DNA of 40,958 nucleotides. Source: Chara braunii (Eukaryota; Streptophyta; Charophyceae; Charales; Characeae). Shown piece by piece: positions 8,115-18,195 of the stretch. Numbering within the stretch: the stretch's first letter is position 1; every line of letters begins with the position of its first letter. Below the pieces are notes generated by a model. The model was not told the DNA's origin. It did not search any database and was given only the letters and a program-made list of their open reading frames with translations. Made by a program: the position numbers and the translations under genes. The DNA is taken from contig BFEA01000395.1 in the NCBI GenBank assembly GCA_003427395.1, forward strand, positions 226,301-267,258. The letters are read 5' to 3'.

Positions 8115-9296
8115 AGTGGTGAACAATGTCAACAATTTGACCGTCCTCGCCCAAACCTCCTCACGTCGTTTCGCTAATCTCTTCAGTACTCACAAAAGAA
8201 TCTGCTTGAGAAACCTTTCAACCTCGGTTCCTTTTTCAGGCTCAACACCATCATCGATATTTCCAACTGGATCGAAGTGTTTTGATCGATTTTGTGTAGG
8301 TAACTACCCACGATCAGACTCTTCTGCCTCTTGCACCCATACGACTGATAAGACTGTCTGGTCTGTATTTTCAGTTTTTCTTCATTCCACATGCAAGTCT
8401 CATTCCTTAACATTTGTACGCATCCCACATATGGATAACTACTCTCCGTCCCAACCAGGCATCCTAGAAACTCGAAGTTGCCCGAACCGTCATCAATTTT
8501 CTTAAGGCATAGATTGTCAGGGTAGCAACTCCCGAACTGCTGTTATATTCGCTCAGCCTCCTGCGATTGCAAACCATTCGTGGTTAGTGCTACATCATCA
8601 ATGAGTTTGATCCCTATACATTATTCCTGCGCGTACCCAGGCTCCTCAAAAACTTAAACTCCGAGTGTGTTTACATTATGCAGGTCAGGGGAGGATTTGT
8701 GCTCTTCCCCATGGGGATGCCAATGTACTGCCTCAGTAGGATACCTGCCGCATAAGTGTACGTGTGCCAAAGTTTAACTTGTATGAATTTCACCATCTCA
8801 CGAATGCCAATGTTCTTCCAGTGATCTCCACCCGTCGTCAACCCAAATGAGCAACGTTTACCCCTTGTATTTATTCTCACAAATTTCGTGTCTTTGCGCA
8901 GGTGGTTAGCAGAAATTCATTCTACTGCAGACATGATGTCCCCGTGAGATAATCTACTAAACATCACAGTCTCTCCTTGCCTCAACCCACGAATCCTTCG
9001 GTTTACTTTTCCCAAACGTTCCACCAAGGAAGACACATATTGAAGGTTAAAGTGTCACTCACTAGATAAAGAGAATAACAGGTGATTCAACCTTTTGCTA
9101 CCAATCTCTCTGTCTGCAGAGTTGGTTCGCTGAATGTTAGACATATTGGCCTATGCCTGGTAACATTTTTTTGTTTCGGTAGCACGTAGGTCGTACCCAG
9201 TCGACCCTTCACATTCCATTTCACCATTTGTTTCAGTCTCATGTCCTGCATATCCCCGCAGCTATGACCATCATGGATGGTGGGACTCCTAGGCAT
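8115..9296 (-). pseudogene. Decayed reverse transcriptase, probably Penelope-like
   Basis: Read on the minus strand through frame changes, the order of motifs is that of a reverse transcriptase: TYVLPKQKNVTRHRPI (fingers; 9087-9296 frame), MFSRLSHGDIM (catalytic motif A region), RQYIGIPMGKSTNPPL (RT motif B; ends near 8690), LIDDVALTT (catalytic Asp pair at 8594-8599), FEFLGCLVG, then a thumb-like region with RQSYQSYGCKRQKSLIVG (8183-8428 frame). The spacing and the GIPMG.S.SP-type block resemble Penelope-like elements of algae and protists more than plant LINEs or LTR elements. That subclass call is from recall. In-frame TGA codons and at least two frameshifts make it a relic. The endonuclease domain is not recognised. 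Confidence 0.65.
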
Positions 9297-9335
9297 GGTA
9301 ACCTCAAGTAGATTGCACCACCCGGCAGGTCCGGG

Positions 9336-9405
9336 CCTCGACGCTCGGCTGTCGTGCGACGTGCACAGTGACGCATTAGTGTTGCGTTACCACAACTCCC
9401 ACGCG
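9336..9405 (+). repeat. Dispersed repeat shared with 26770-26930
   Basis: GACGCTCGGCTGTCGTGCGACGTGCA and GTGTTGCGTTACCACAAC-type blocks match the minus strand of 26770-26930, where the second block is duplicated. The family is unknown. Confidence 0.5.
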
Positions 9406-9508
9406 GTTTTATACAAATTGTTTTGTTTTCTTCTATGTCACTTGGGACTGATGGTTCAAGCTCCATCACTGATGCTTCAAATTTGTTTTTTTCAGGTTTC
9501 TTCTTCTT

Positions 9509-9592
9509 TACTAGAAATATAACTGTTTTTTTTTTTTTTACCAGAAATATAACTCAATTTTTTTTTTTAATACCAGAAATATAACTCGTTTT
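9509..9592 (+). repeat. Three AGAAATATAACT units separated by T-runs
   Basis: ACTAGAAATATAACT, then ACCAGAAATATAACT twice, each followed by 8-14 T, with a period of about 32 bp. This is a low-complexity tandem repeat. Confidence 0.8.
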
Positions 9593-9599
9593 TTTTAAC

Positions 9600-10320
9600 T
9601 CTTGTTTTTCTTAAATTTAATGGGAAAAAAAAAGAGTGACAGTCTTGACTTTTGAGATATCATCTTTAGGTTGACCAACCCAGACAATTCAGAAATATTT
9701 GGTTTTACTCATCAAGTTTCATCATCTGGGTTCGAATTCGGGTCTGTATTTCAACAGTTCAATGGTGTACTCAGCTAGGCTCTTGGGTTTAACTCTCGTA
9801 TTCATATAGTCGTGATTAAGTAGTGTTAGATAATAAACGTATATAATACTTTCCTCGACCTTTTATTTTTTTTGGAAAGATGAGATATTTTATTCCATAC
9901 CATCCATAGATTGGTAGGAGTAATTCGCAGCCCTAAGGGTTGCGGTATGGTGGGGTCCGGCGAATTTGGACCCCTTTACTAGTATACCCTCTTCAAGGTG
10001 GCTGAATTTTGGCGGCAAACCCAAAACCCGGGGACGCGTACCAAAGGGCTGCAGAAGACGGCATATAGGGGTCCATATTCCGGTATTACCAGTCCTTCAC
10101 GTGCTAGCAGATGACCACAACCTTAAACCACCAGTACCCCACGTTTGTTCAGGCTTGAACCTGAAGCTATTGGTACGCCGAAACGTGACGAGCCTACAAC
10201 TAACAGTACTTCATGGACATTCTAATTTCTTAAAAACAAAAAGAAAAATATATATATCTACTGCATGGGCGCGGGAACGCAGCCTTGAGGTAGCCAAAGC
10301 AATAGGACTAAGTGCTGGTG
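9600..10320. other. Non-coding or unassigned stretch
   Basis: An open frame starts at 9966 on the plus strand and runs into the GA microsatellite. Its first about 115 codons show no family features I recognise and its tail is pure Glu-Arg, so I do not call it a gene. Confidence 0.5.
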
Positions 10321-10321
<1 letters not shown>

Positions 10322-10362
<41 letters not shown>

Positions 10363-10405
10363 NNNNNNNNNNNNNNNNNNNNNNNNNNNNNNNNNNNNNN
10401 NNNNN

Positions 10406-10495
<90 letters not shown>

Positions 10496-10561
10496 AGAGA
10501 TAGAGAGAGAGAGACAGAGAGAAAGCAATGAGACTAAGTGTTGGTGAGAGAGAGAGAGAGA
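10322..10561. repeat. (GA)n microsatellite containing an assembly gap
   Basis: GA repeats flank 43 N at 10363-10405 and continue to about 10490, with a short GACAGAGAGA-type degenerate tail and a second GA patch at 10544-10561. A short unit (ACTAAGTG.TGGTG before GA) occurs on both sides, suggesting duplication. True length is unknown because of the gap. Confidence 0.9.
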
Positions 10562-10638
10562 GTAACGACACGTTCGAGTGCCCCACACGGTTCTTTTTGT
10601 TACAAACAGGAATCAATTTTCCCGCGAACTGAGGGAAG

Positions 10639-11827
10639 TGTAATGAATCCGGTCTAACAGATACGCAGAAGTTATCCAATACCTGTAGAGTCAGTATCTG
10701 CATCAAAGTCTCCAATTCGTGAAGAAATATATCAAACAGTATCTCATTATCATCAATAGAAGAGAGGGGAGGGGGAACAGACAAAGGAGAAGATGAAGAA
10801 TCAAACAATAATTCCTGTTGACCCTCTCCTTCTCAGGGTTTCTCCCCTCTTCACATCGACAATGATAATGAGTATATTCCTGATCATACACGGAAGTGCC
10901 ACGTGGCGCTCAATATCACGAAGACCATGAAGACATTGCAGATTCCAGTATCAACTTCAACCCCAGGTGAGTACCCATTCTCCCTCAACCACAGATCCCG
11001 ATCTTCCTCCTCCTCGCAACCAATCACTTCATGTAGACAGCGTGGACAATGCCACGTCAACAATGTAGACCAGTAACAACGCTACATCAATATGCCACGT
11101 AGACCATAGGCAGCGCCACATATACCAGAGGCAGCGCCACATCAGCATGCTACGTAGACCAGAGGCAGCACCACATATATCAGAGGCAGTGCCACATCAG
11201 CATGCCACGTAGACCAGAGGCAGAGCCACAGTTACCAGAGGCAGCGCCACATCATCATGCCACATAGACCAGAGGCAGCGCCACATAGACCAGAGGCAAC
11301 GCTACATCAGCATGGCATGACGCACTGAAGAAGTGCGGGCATGCTGCCTCCACCTCGTGCTGTCGTCTGCAACACTTGTGCACAACCAGCATGAAGCCAG
11401 CGTCGTGTCAAAGTCGAGCCAGCGTCAAAGCAACATAGCAAGATTGAAAATACCTTGACTCCCTCGAGGCCAGCCTTAAGTAGCAATAAGTGAGGTTATC
11501 TGACCTCGGTGCTTTTTCCTTCAGTCGTTCAGATTGACTCATAGCTGAAGGCCCGGATTGTACAGTTACAGACTTCTCCCTTGGACCTGATGCTGTCTGG
11601 GTACCTGTATACAAACAAGTGTGTGTGCTTGACCTGCGACCTGGGCTAGGTACCTTTGGACTTTGACTATTCGGTGGACCGACAGTTGACTAAAGTCAAT
11701 TGTCACACGCCCAGGCCTTGAATTCGTGAAGGGTTTTTTCTGCCCTTGTTTGGCCTGGGTTGAGGGCGGCCAAGTAGGCCCTCTGATGACCCTCAGTTCC
11801 ACGAGACATATGGCATGGGTTATAACA
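10639..11827 (-). repeat. 3' LTR of the Gypsy element
   Basis: Matches the other LTR across its length except for about 140 bp (about 10713-10850) present only here. It contains an internal minisatellite at 11043-11320. On the sense (minus) strand it starts TGTTATAACCC and ends ATTACA. The sequence before it on the sense strand (GGGTCGGCAGAAA) is only weakly purine-rich as a polypurine tract. Confidence 0.85.
11043..11320 (-). repeat. LTR minisatellite with repeated ACGTGGC motifs
   Basis: About 57-bp composite units made of a CATGCCACGTAGACCAGAGGC block and a GCGCCACATATACCAGAGGC block, repeated several times with drift. On the element's sense strand each unit presents ACGTGGC, the core of G-box/ABRE-type bZIP sites. 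The same array occurs in the other LTR at 24572-24840. Confidence 0.8.
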
Positions 11828-11869
11828 TTTCTGCCGACCCGGTTTTCGAGTTCCATCGCAGAAAATTCA

Positions 11870-12085
11870 TTAATTCTCAGTTAACCCACGTTCATATGCA
11901 ATAATAATATCAGGAGCAGTGGGTAGTATTTCTTTCATACTAAACCATCTGGCTTCAGATGGGGGTTGGGACTTGAACTTTACCTTGTAGTGCTTCTGAG
12001 GTCGTCCTCTGCCACCTGTAGAGAAATAACCATGTTCCAATATTTTCTCAACTTCATAGCCTCCGTTCATAGAAGGTGGAATCAT
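11870..12085 (-). pseudogene. Chromodomain at the C-terminus of Gypsy pol
   Basis: YEVEKILEHGYFSTGG, then HYKVKFKSQPPSEARWFSM and KEILPTAPDIIIAYE match the chromodomain found at the C-terminus of chromovirus integrases, which directs integration to marked chromatin. It is in the same frame as the integrase ORFs upstream but separated by stop codons. The stop at 11870 ends pol about 40 bp before the 3' LTR. Confidence 0.8.
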
Positions 12086-13150
12086 AAAGGGCCTATTTGA
12101 AAAATCGCCACTTTCTACATAAGGTAGCAGCTTAGATGCTTGGAAGACGGGGTATGTCCTGAGACGTGGAAGTATATCTATACGGTAAGAAGGTTCATCT
12201 TCACCTCCAATTACTTCGAGAACTTCCTAGGGTCCATAGTAGACAGGTAGCAGTTTTTGAGACACATTATTTTCTAAGGAAAACTATTTCGACTTAACCC
12301 AGACAAAGTCCCCTTCTTGGAATTGTGAAGGACAACGATGTTTATTAGCTTGTTCAATCATTTGCAGTTGTGTTTTCTGTATGTTTTCCTTCACCTTCTT
12401 GATATTTTCTTCATAAAAAACTGCAAATTCACGTGTCCTTGGGGGTAGCCGCTGAATCTGGTCCCTCGTTAATGCATCAATGAGACACTTAGGCTTCCAT
12501 CCTTTATGCAGTGCGTTAGGTGTTCTCCCTGTGACAGTATGTATACTGTTGTTATATGCACTGACAATTTTAGACAAGTTCTCATCCCAGTCAATCTGAT
12601 CTCAACGGACATACATTCGCAAAAGTTGTTGACAAAGACGATTCATTTGCTCAGTTTGAGCATTCGTTTCAGGATGTCTGCCTGACGACATGGTCAACTT
12701 GGTTCCATAGACTTTCATTAACTTTTATCATGGTAGACTGGTGAATCGAACATCTCTATCTCATATGATGTTTTTGGGAAATCCATACTTAGAGACTCAT
12801 CGCATTTGAAACTTTTGGATGACTAGTTTGGTTCTAACTTCAACAGACAAAGGAATGAACATAACATACTTAGAGAATCTATCAACGATTACCATTACCT
12901 GACTATTGCCGTTTCGACTCTTAGTGAGGCTCATAAAGTCAATAGAGATAGACTCAACTGACTCACTTGGAATAGGTAGTGGTCGCAATAGTCCCATCGG
13001 ATTCTCATGTGAGGGTTTGTTCCTTTGACAGACAAAACAAGTCCGCATATACGTTAGTACATCTTCTTTCATTCCTTTCCACTCAAAATGTTTACGCACA
13101 TCGGCATACGTCTTCTTGAAACCAAAGTGTCCTTCTGCATCACATTTCCC
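12086..13150 (-). pseudogene. Integrase of the Gypsy element, interrupted
   Basis: From 13150 downward the frame gives an HHCC zinc-binding region (H..GF, VRKHFEWKGM, TCFVCQRNK), then the DDE core with SISIDFMSL and MVIVDRFSKY around the first two Asp residues. RHPETNAQTEQMNR then lies around the catalytic Glu (about 12640-12690), followed by AYNNSIHTVTGRTPNALH. The domain is otherwise typical in order and length. Several stops (for example near 12600 and 12725) and a frame loss at about 12790-12800 inactivate it. It begins only about 25-30 bp after the end of the protease frame, where RT/RNase H should lie. Confidence 0.85.
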
Positions 13151-13173
13151 AATGATTAAACTCTTAATTGATT

Positions 13174-13530
13174 CTAGGTGAGAATCGCACGCAGTTTGGA
13201 CTTCTCGTCCTTGAGTTTGACAATTTTATCTTGGAAGTTAACTTCTGGGTCGGCTTCCTCACGCCAATCCATACCCATAATTATGTCAAAGGGTAAATTA
13301 TTCTCAATTAGGAAGGATATCTCGTGTAAAATCTTCTTACCTTCCTTTGTTCTGAAATAACACTTAACACGATCGACGTATTGGAAAACAGTGATCGTGC
13401 TCTTGTCAGCCAGTATAGACGTGATGGGTATAGGTAAATCCTTTACCTTCATTCCTAGATGCAACTTACGAATTGATTTCTTTGAGATATAAGACCGCGT
13501 CGATCCCAGATCTAATAGGGCACCTACTCA
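13174..13530 (-). pseudogene. Retropepsin-like protease of the Gypsy element
   Basis: GALLDLGSTRSYISKKS carries the catalytic Asp (codon at 13510-13512) in a DLG rather than the usual D-S/T-G context. Later, LPFDIIMGMDW matches the conserved I-GMDW block at the end of Gypsy proteases. The frame continues from the gag/linker ORF with one intervening TGA at 13528-13530. The altered active site and the stop suggest loss of function. RT should follow, but a stop at 13174 and the integrase come next. Confidence 0.8.
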
Positions 13531-13935
13531 CGTGTGTGCGATCTCAATATCCGTGATCATCAACTCACCCTTAGACTTCGTTTTCTTCGCCCACGAGCTC
13601 TGTAGTGCTATGAGTTCTTTCCCGAGCTCATCAAGGGAATTGTCCAGCGAGACAGAACAAAGTATTGTGTCAGGGTGGTCTGGATGACGGGCGGAAGAAG
13701 AGTCATCCTCTGCCTTGAGAGCCGAAGGGGTAGAAGGGGTTGTAGGTGCCTTACCTTTATCTTGGTCTAAACCCTTCGACTTAGTAGGAGCAAATGTTAC
13801 TCCTACTGGCTGCTCGCTTTTTGGTTTCGAATAAGTGGGCACCAGGCTATCACGTGCCCCACGGTGCCACACTTGAGACACTAGCGATTGTCCATTTTGG
13901 AATGCCACTCCTTTCGAGTCATGCTCATCTTTTCC
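13531..13935 (-). pseudogene. Gag C-terminus with CCHC zinc knuckle and linker
   Basis: A CX2CX4HX4C zinc knuckle (CLKCGTVGHVIAWC) is encoded at 13839-13880 on the minus strand. Upstream of it GRPREKMSMTRKEWHSKM reads in the same frame up to a stop just before the knuckle. After the knuckle the frame shifts to the 13528-13908 frame, a Lys/Ser/Pro-rich linker running into the protease. The rest of gag lies about 7.7 kb away at 21634-23471. Confidence 0.75.
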
Positions 13936-13965
13936 CGGGGTCTTCCGAACGCAATGTCGGCGTCG

Positions 13966-13995
13966 GTGCGAATACCCTTACAAGGGTATCCGCAC
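13966..13995. other. 30-bp near-perfect palindrome
   Basis: GTGCGAATACCCTT and AAGGGTATCCGCAC are inverted copies with one mismatch around a 2-bp centre. It lies at the left edge of the segment that splits gag, so it may mark the insertion point. Confidence 0.75.
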
Positions 13996-15066
13996 TGTTT
14001 CTTGTAGATAACAGAGGATTGGGTTGATTCAGAATTGTTGGGAAGACTGCGCGAGTCTGTTGACTGAAGGTTTGACTATAGTATCTAGGAATAGAGAGTG
14101 TGTGGGCGTGCAGGTTTAAGGCACGCGTGATTTTTCCTCTTTGATTATGATTGTGAAACCGGCACGGGCGCCGGTCATTTCGTATTATTATGAATATTAT
14201 TTATTGTTGATTGAACTAGGATTTAGGAATACTTTCTTTTTTTCTCTTTCTGTTTAATACGACTGACGGCTCGGTGAGCATATACAGACATATGGCGGAT
14301 CCAGATGATGGGACCTGATGGATACGGTCAGATCGGGGCAGCTGTGGCACGGTCGGTAGACCGACACGGACTTTCGGCGGCCGTGCGTGCAAGCGCAGGT
14401 TGAGGAGTGGCCCTGAGCCCCGTGTGTTACCATTTCATCTAGGATGCCGTGCCTGTTAATACCAGGCTTGGGCTTAGCCCTATAGGTTATGATATTGGAC
14501 TGGCACTACGAAGGTTCGGGGATCGAGGCCGGCGAGCGTTGACGCAGCTGCAGCGGAGCATCGAGGAGGAAGCCGATGGGGTTGAGGGCCGTGGGGCTAT
14601 CCCTTTTGGTTTTTGTCAATGGCGGCGTCCTATCGGTGGTGGCGTTTTCTAAATAATTTTATTCTAGTGTTGTATTTTTTTATACCCCGGCGAGCCGTTG
14701 ACTTGGACGAGGCGTGGCAGTCGAGGACCTTGAGTGCGTGCCCCGTTTGACAGACCCGCGCGTTTGGGGTGCTGGCAAAAAGTTCTCTCTTACGCCGTGG
14801 CTGAAAAACCACGACGCAGTCAGGGCTGAGTTTGTAATTGCACTTGAGGCGAAAGGGCCGGTAATGCTGACTGTGTACGCCCTACGCTTCGGGTTTTGTG
14901 AGGTCCCGTGGGGGCATGTTGTGTTCGCGGGATTGCCCGAAGTGTGACTTCAAACTGTTTTTGTGACTAAGTCGAAGTTACCCCTCTACAATATTATGGG
15001 GAACCCCCGTAGCAACCACGTCCGTGCTCAAGCTTCCAACAAGGGAACATGCGGAGTTGCACCCAC

Positions 15067-15185
15067 CAGCAGGTGCGATACCTGCTGCAGTAGGTAGGCG
15101 ATACCGGCTAGGGGTCAGCCGGTAGCATCAGGACCGTGGGTGCAGCTGCGATAGGTAGGCGATACCGGCTAGGGGTCAGCCGGTA
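15067..15185 (+). repeat. 61-bp tandem duplication with perfect hairpins
   Basis: Units start at 15091 and 15152 (TAGGTAGGCGATACCGGCTA). Each contains the perfect hairpin TACCGGCT-aggggtc-AGCCGGTA (15102-15124 and 15163-15185). Immediately upstream is another perfect 8-bp hairpin, CAGCAGGT-gcgat-ACCTGCTG (15067-15087). Confidence 0.85.
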
Positions 15186-15320
15186 GCATCAGGACCGAGC
15201 CCCTTCGATGGGCCAGTCGCTATGACTCTCTTCTGGTCCCCTCCCCCTATGAACATCGGCAGTATTTGCTCACTGCCGCTCGGGAGGGGCCAACGGTGTA
15301 TCGCTAAGCTAGAGACGGGT

Positions 15321-15445
15321 AAAGTTGGGAGTGTTGCCTATGCGGGGCAAGGCATCGGGAACAGCGACACTAAGCTGTCGCAAAGTTGGGAGTGTTGCCT
15401 ATGCGGGGCAAGGCATCGGGAACAGCGACACTAAGCTGTCGCAAG
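15321..15445 (+). repeat. Second, unrelated 61-bp tandem duplication
   Basis: Units start at 15321 and 15382 (AAAGTTGGGAGTGTTGCC) and are nearly identical. Each ends in the hairpin GCGACA-ctaagc-TGTCGC. The 61-bp period equals that of the neighbouring, different duplication at 15091-15212. Confidence 0.85.
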
Positions 15446-15453
15446 GTCAACTA

Positions 15454-15476
15454 CCCTTTTTTTTTTTTTTTTTTTC
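15454..15476 (+). repeat. Poly-T run
   Basis: A homopolymer of about 22 T after CTACCC. It could be a reverse-complemented poly-A tail, but no retroposed body is recognised beside it. Confidence 0.8.
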
Positions 15477-16315
15477 TCTTCGAAATATCCCCTGATTGTA
15501 CTACTTCGGCTGTCGTGGGCCGCTACGGCCACACACTGCGTTAACAAGGAGCAGACTGGAGGGGGACGCAGCGAACGAGGTAGAGAGGGAGAGGAGAAAG
15601 ACGGAGTGCTGAAGTGACGAGCGCAGAGGAGGGGAGTCGGCGGGCGCTGGGCCACAGCGGGTAAGGCATAGTAGAAGAGCCACGGGCGAAGGTTAGGGGT
15701 GAAGGCGACAGGATGAACCCGGCGCGGTTCCGCGCCAGGTGCATGCGGGGTATTAGAGGAGTGATGGGTAAAGTCGGGCGGCGCCAGGTAACTGCGGGAA
15801 GGACGGGCGCAGTGGCGGGCAGAGCAGCTATGGCGGAAAGAGGGAGAGAATAGCTACCGTGACCGATCCTTAGCGGTTTTGGGCGGGCGAAGGTGTTAGA
15901 CTAAGGTTCTTGGGCCGGGCGAGCTTAGTGGTGAAGTTAGATGCAGCGTTAGATTGGTAGTTTTGGAGGTGGGAACGAAATCGGGTGCGCTGGAGATGGC
16001 GGGAGAAGGAGTGACGGGAGAGAGGAAGCGATATCTCACCCGATTCTTAACAGAATCGGGCGTGGAAAGAAGTAAGTTTGGGGTTTTAGGGGCCTGCGAC
16101 CCCGGATAAGATGTTAGATTTAGAAGAAAGTTAGTGTTTAGGGAGTTTAGTGGATAAAGTAGTGTGCAGAGGAGTAAGCGATGGCGGAGCAGCAAAGGAG
16201 AATGGCGGGAGATGAGAAATACTATTCAACTTTTAATGAAAACGGTTGAGGAAAGGAGCGGTATGGGGGTTTTTCATGGCTGCGAATTGACCTATGGAGT
16301 TAGTTTTTGACATTA

Positions 16316-16391
16316 GTGGGTAGATTTTGCGATGTGACGTGTATGGGCTGTGCGTGGGTAGATTTTGCGATGTGACGTGTATGGGCTGTGC
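16316..16391 (+). repeat. 38-bp perfect tandem duplication
   Basis: GTGGGTAGATTTTGCGATGT and the following GACGTGTATGGGCTGTGC occur twice head to tail at 16316 and 16354. The identity suggests a recent slippage event. Confidence 0.9.
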
Positions 16392-18195
16392 CCGGAGGAA
16401 GGATCTATTACTTTATGAAAGAGCAGAATGAATCTACCTGCCTTCTGGGGAAGGTTCATCCCGACTTTCCCTTGCCCATATTACTGATGGGAGTATGAGG
16501 TGCTAGGCGCAATAAGAAACGGTCGGAGTGAGGCGAACGGGAAGGAATACTTATCCACGAGCCCGTCACTTCATCAGATATGATATCCCGTAGACGGACT
16601 TCATAGACCCGGATCAGAGGGCGCGCCAGAGCACGGAGGAAAGGCTGAATCTGAACGAGGTTTGGTTAGTGTGAGTGTTAGAGGATAATCAGAGTGAAGG
16701 CCCTGGTGTTTGGGCAGAAGATTCACACAGATGTAGCACGCCCGGTCGAATGAGGCAGCGAGTGGCAGGCCGTGAGGTTCGAGACTTACCTGGTGATTGT
16801 CTCAATTGAGCTCAAAGGGGGACCAGGAGTTTGCCTAGTCGAAAGGGAAGGAGGCAGAAACCTACTAGCTAAGGAGCTAGGGGGGGGACCTTCCCATGTT
16901 CTAACGAAGATTTCCTTCGAGAGTTTTTGCCCATCCCACTGAGGAAGGCAGAATTCGCAAAAGAGAACACGTTCGTTGTTTGTCGGGCGGGCTGATGCTG
17001 CAGGGCCGGATGGACTTGTCAGCTGGTGGGTGTATTGCCTAGCCAGGGTAAACGAAGGACTCAGTTTACGTGCGCAAGACCTGTGCATTTCTGGCTGTGC
17101 ACTGCAGCAAATCCGGCCGGAGTTCAGTGGCGGAACCTGAACTGTGTGCTATTAGTCGTCCGCTGTGTAGCTGCTTTGAGTTGCACTCCGACCTGTAGGG
17201 TCTGCCTGCAGTCTCATAAGTATTGCTAATCCTGCTGAGTACATGGGCACGACGGTAGGGATAAAAGGAGGACTGGTCAGGATATTCTCCATAGCGGATT
17301 ACTACAGTTGTTGGGCTTCGTGGCTGTTTGCGGATTGACAAGCATTGTCCTATTGTGTACGCGTCTCTGAGTTCACTGCGCCTTAGCCTTACGCGCAGGG
17401 TTCTTACTATGCTGCGCATCTTAACTTTGCTGTGTTTCGGCGTTGAGCATTATTGGGTACGACACTGTGGTACTTGTGTTGGGGGCTGGGTATTGGCATG
17501 GTACCTTGCTGGTGCGCGCGGCTAGTGTGCGCGCATTATTCAAAGCTAAGTTAGTATGGTTTACCTACAAACGCGGAAGGGAGGGGTCTGACTGCGGGAA
17601 GGAAGTATTGCTGCTAGCGGGGGGACCGTCAGTGAGTCAACGGCAGACGGCTTGACTTCAAATACCAAGCTGTTATTTTTTGGCCATCACTGCGGGGCCC
17701 TCAGGCGAGTGAAGGTATCAAGGCCCTCTCCTGAAGGCTGAGTTGTTCCCCTCTGGTATCTTGAGAGTCTCATACCCCTTATCTTCTGCCCTTCTTAATC
17801 TAAGTCTAGTCCAGTTACGAGAGGAAGGCGGCAGGCGGGATTGCAACCCGTAGGACCGCAGCAAGTCTCTGTGGGGAGTCAGCCCACCGATTGCGGGAGC
17901 TCTGCCGGGATTCAGGAGGAGTCCTGGAGGCAGGGAACTGAGCGGTAATTCCCTGACCCCTTCAATAAACCCAGGTATAACCCCTATTTGTATTCCCCGT
18001 TGCATCGCTGACTGAGTATATGGTGTGCAACCTTACTTTGACCTTCGTGTGACTTTCAGGACACTTAATCAGATCAAATAAAGGAATGTGTGTGCAATTC
18101 AGTTTCAACTTTATTGATTGTATGAAGTCAGATTATTAAAAGGAAGTGCATCTGGGGAAAGGCAGGATGGAGGGTTTGTTCTGCTTGATGGTTGA

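Noticed and set aside
9966-10547. 193-codon open frame
   Set aside because: The second half is GA microsatellite plus an N gap, and the first half has no recognised domain.
11566-11856. Minus frame repeated in both LTRs (also 25093-25329)
   Set aside because: It occurs in both copies because the LTRs are duplicates; no domain is recognised and it lies in the regulatory repeat, so it is not called as a protein.
17830-17900. tRNA-like or rRNA-like patch
   Set aside because: Some short stems form but no cloverleaf or conserved rRNA motif can be drawn.
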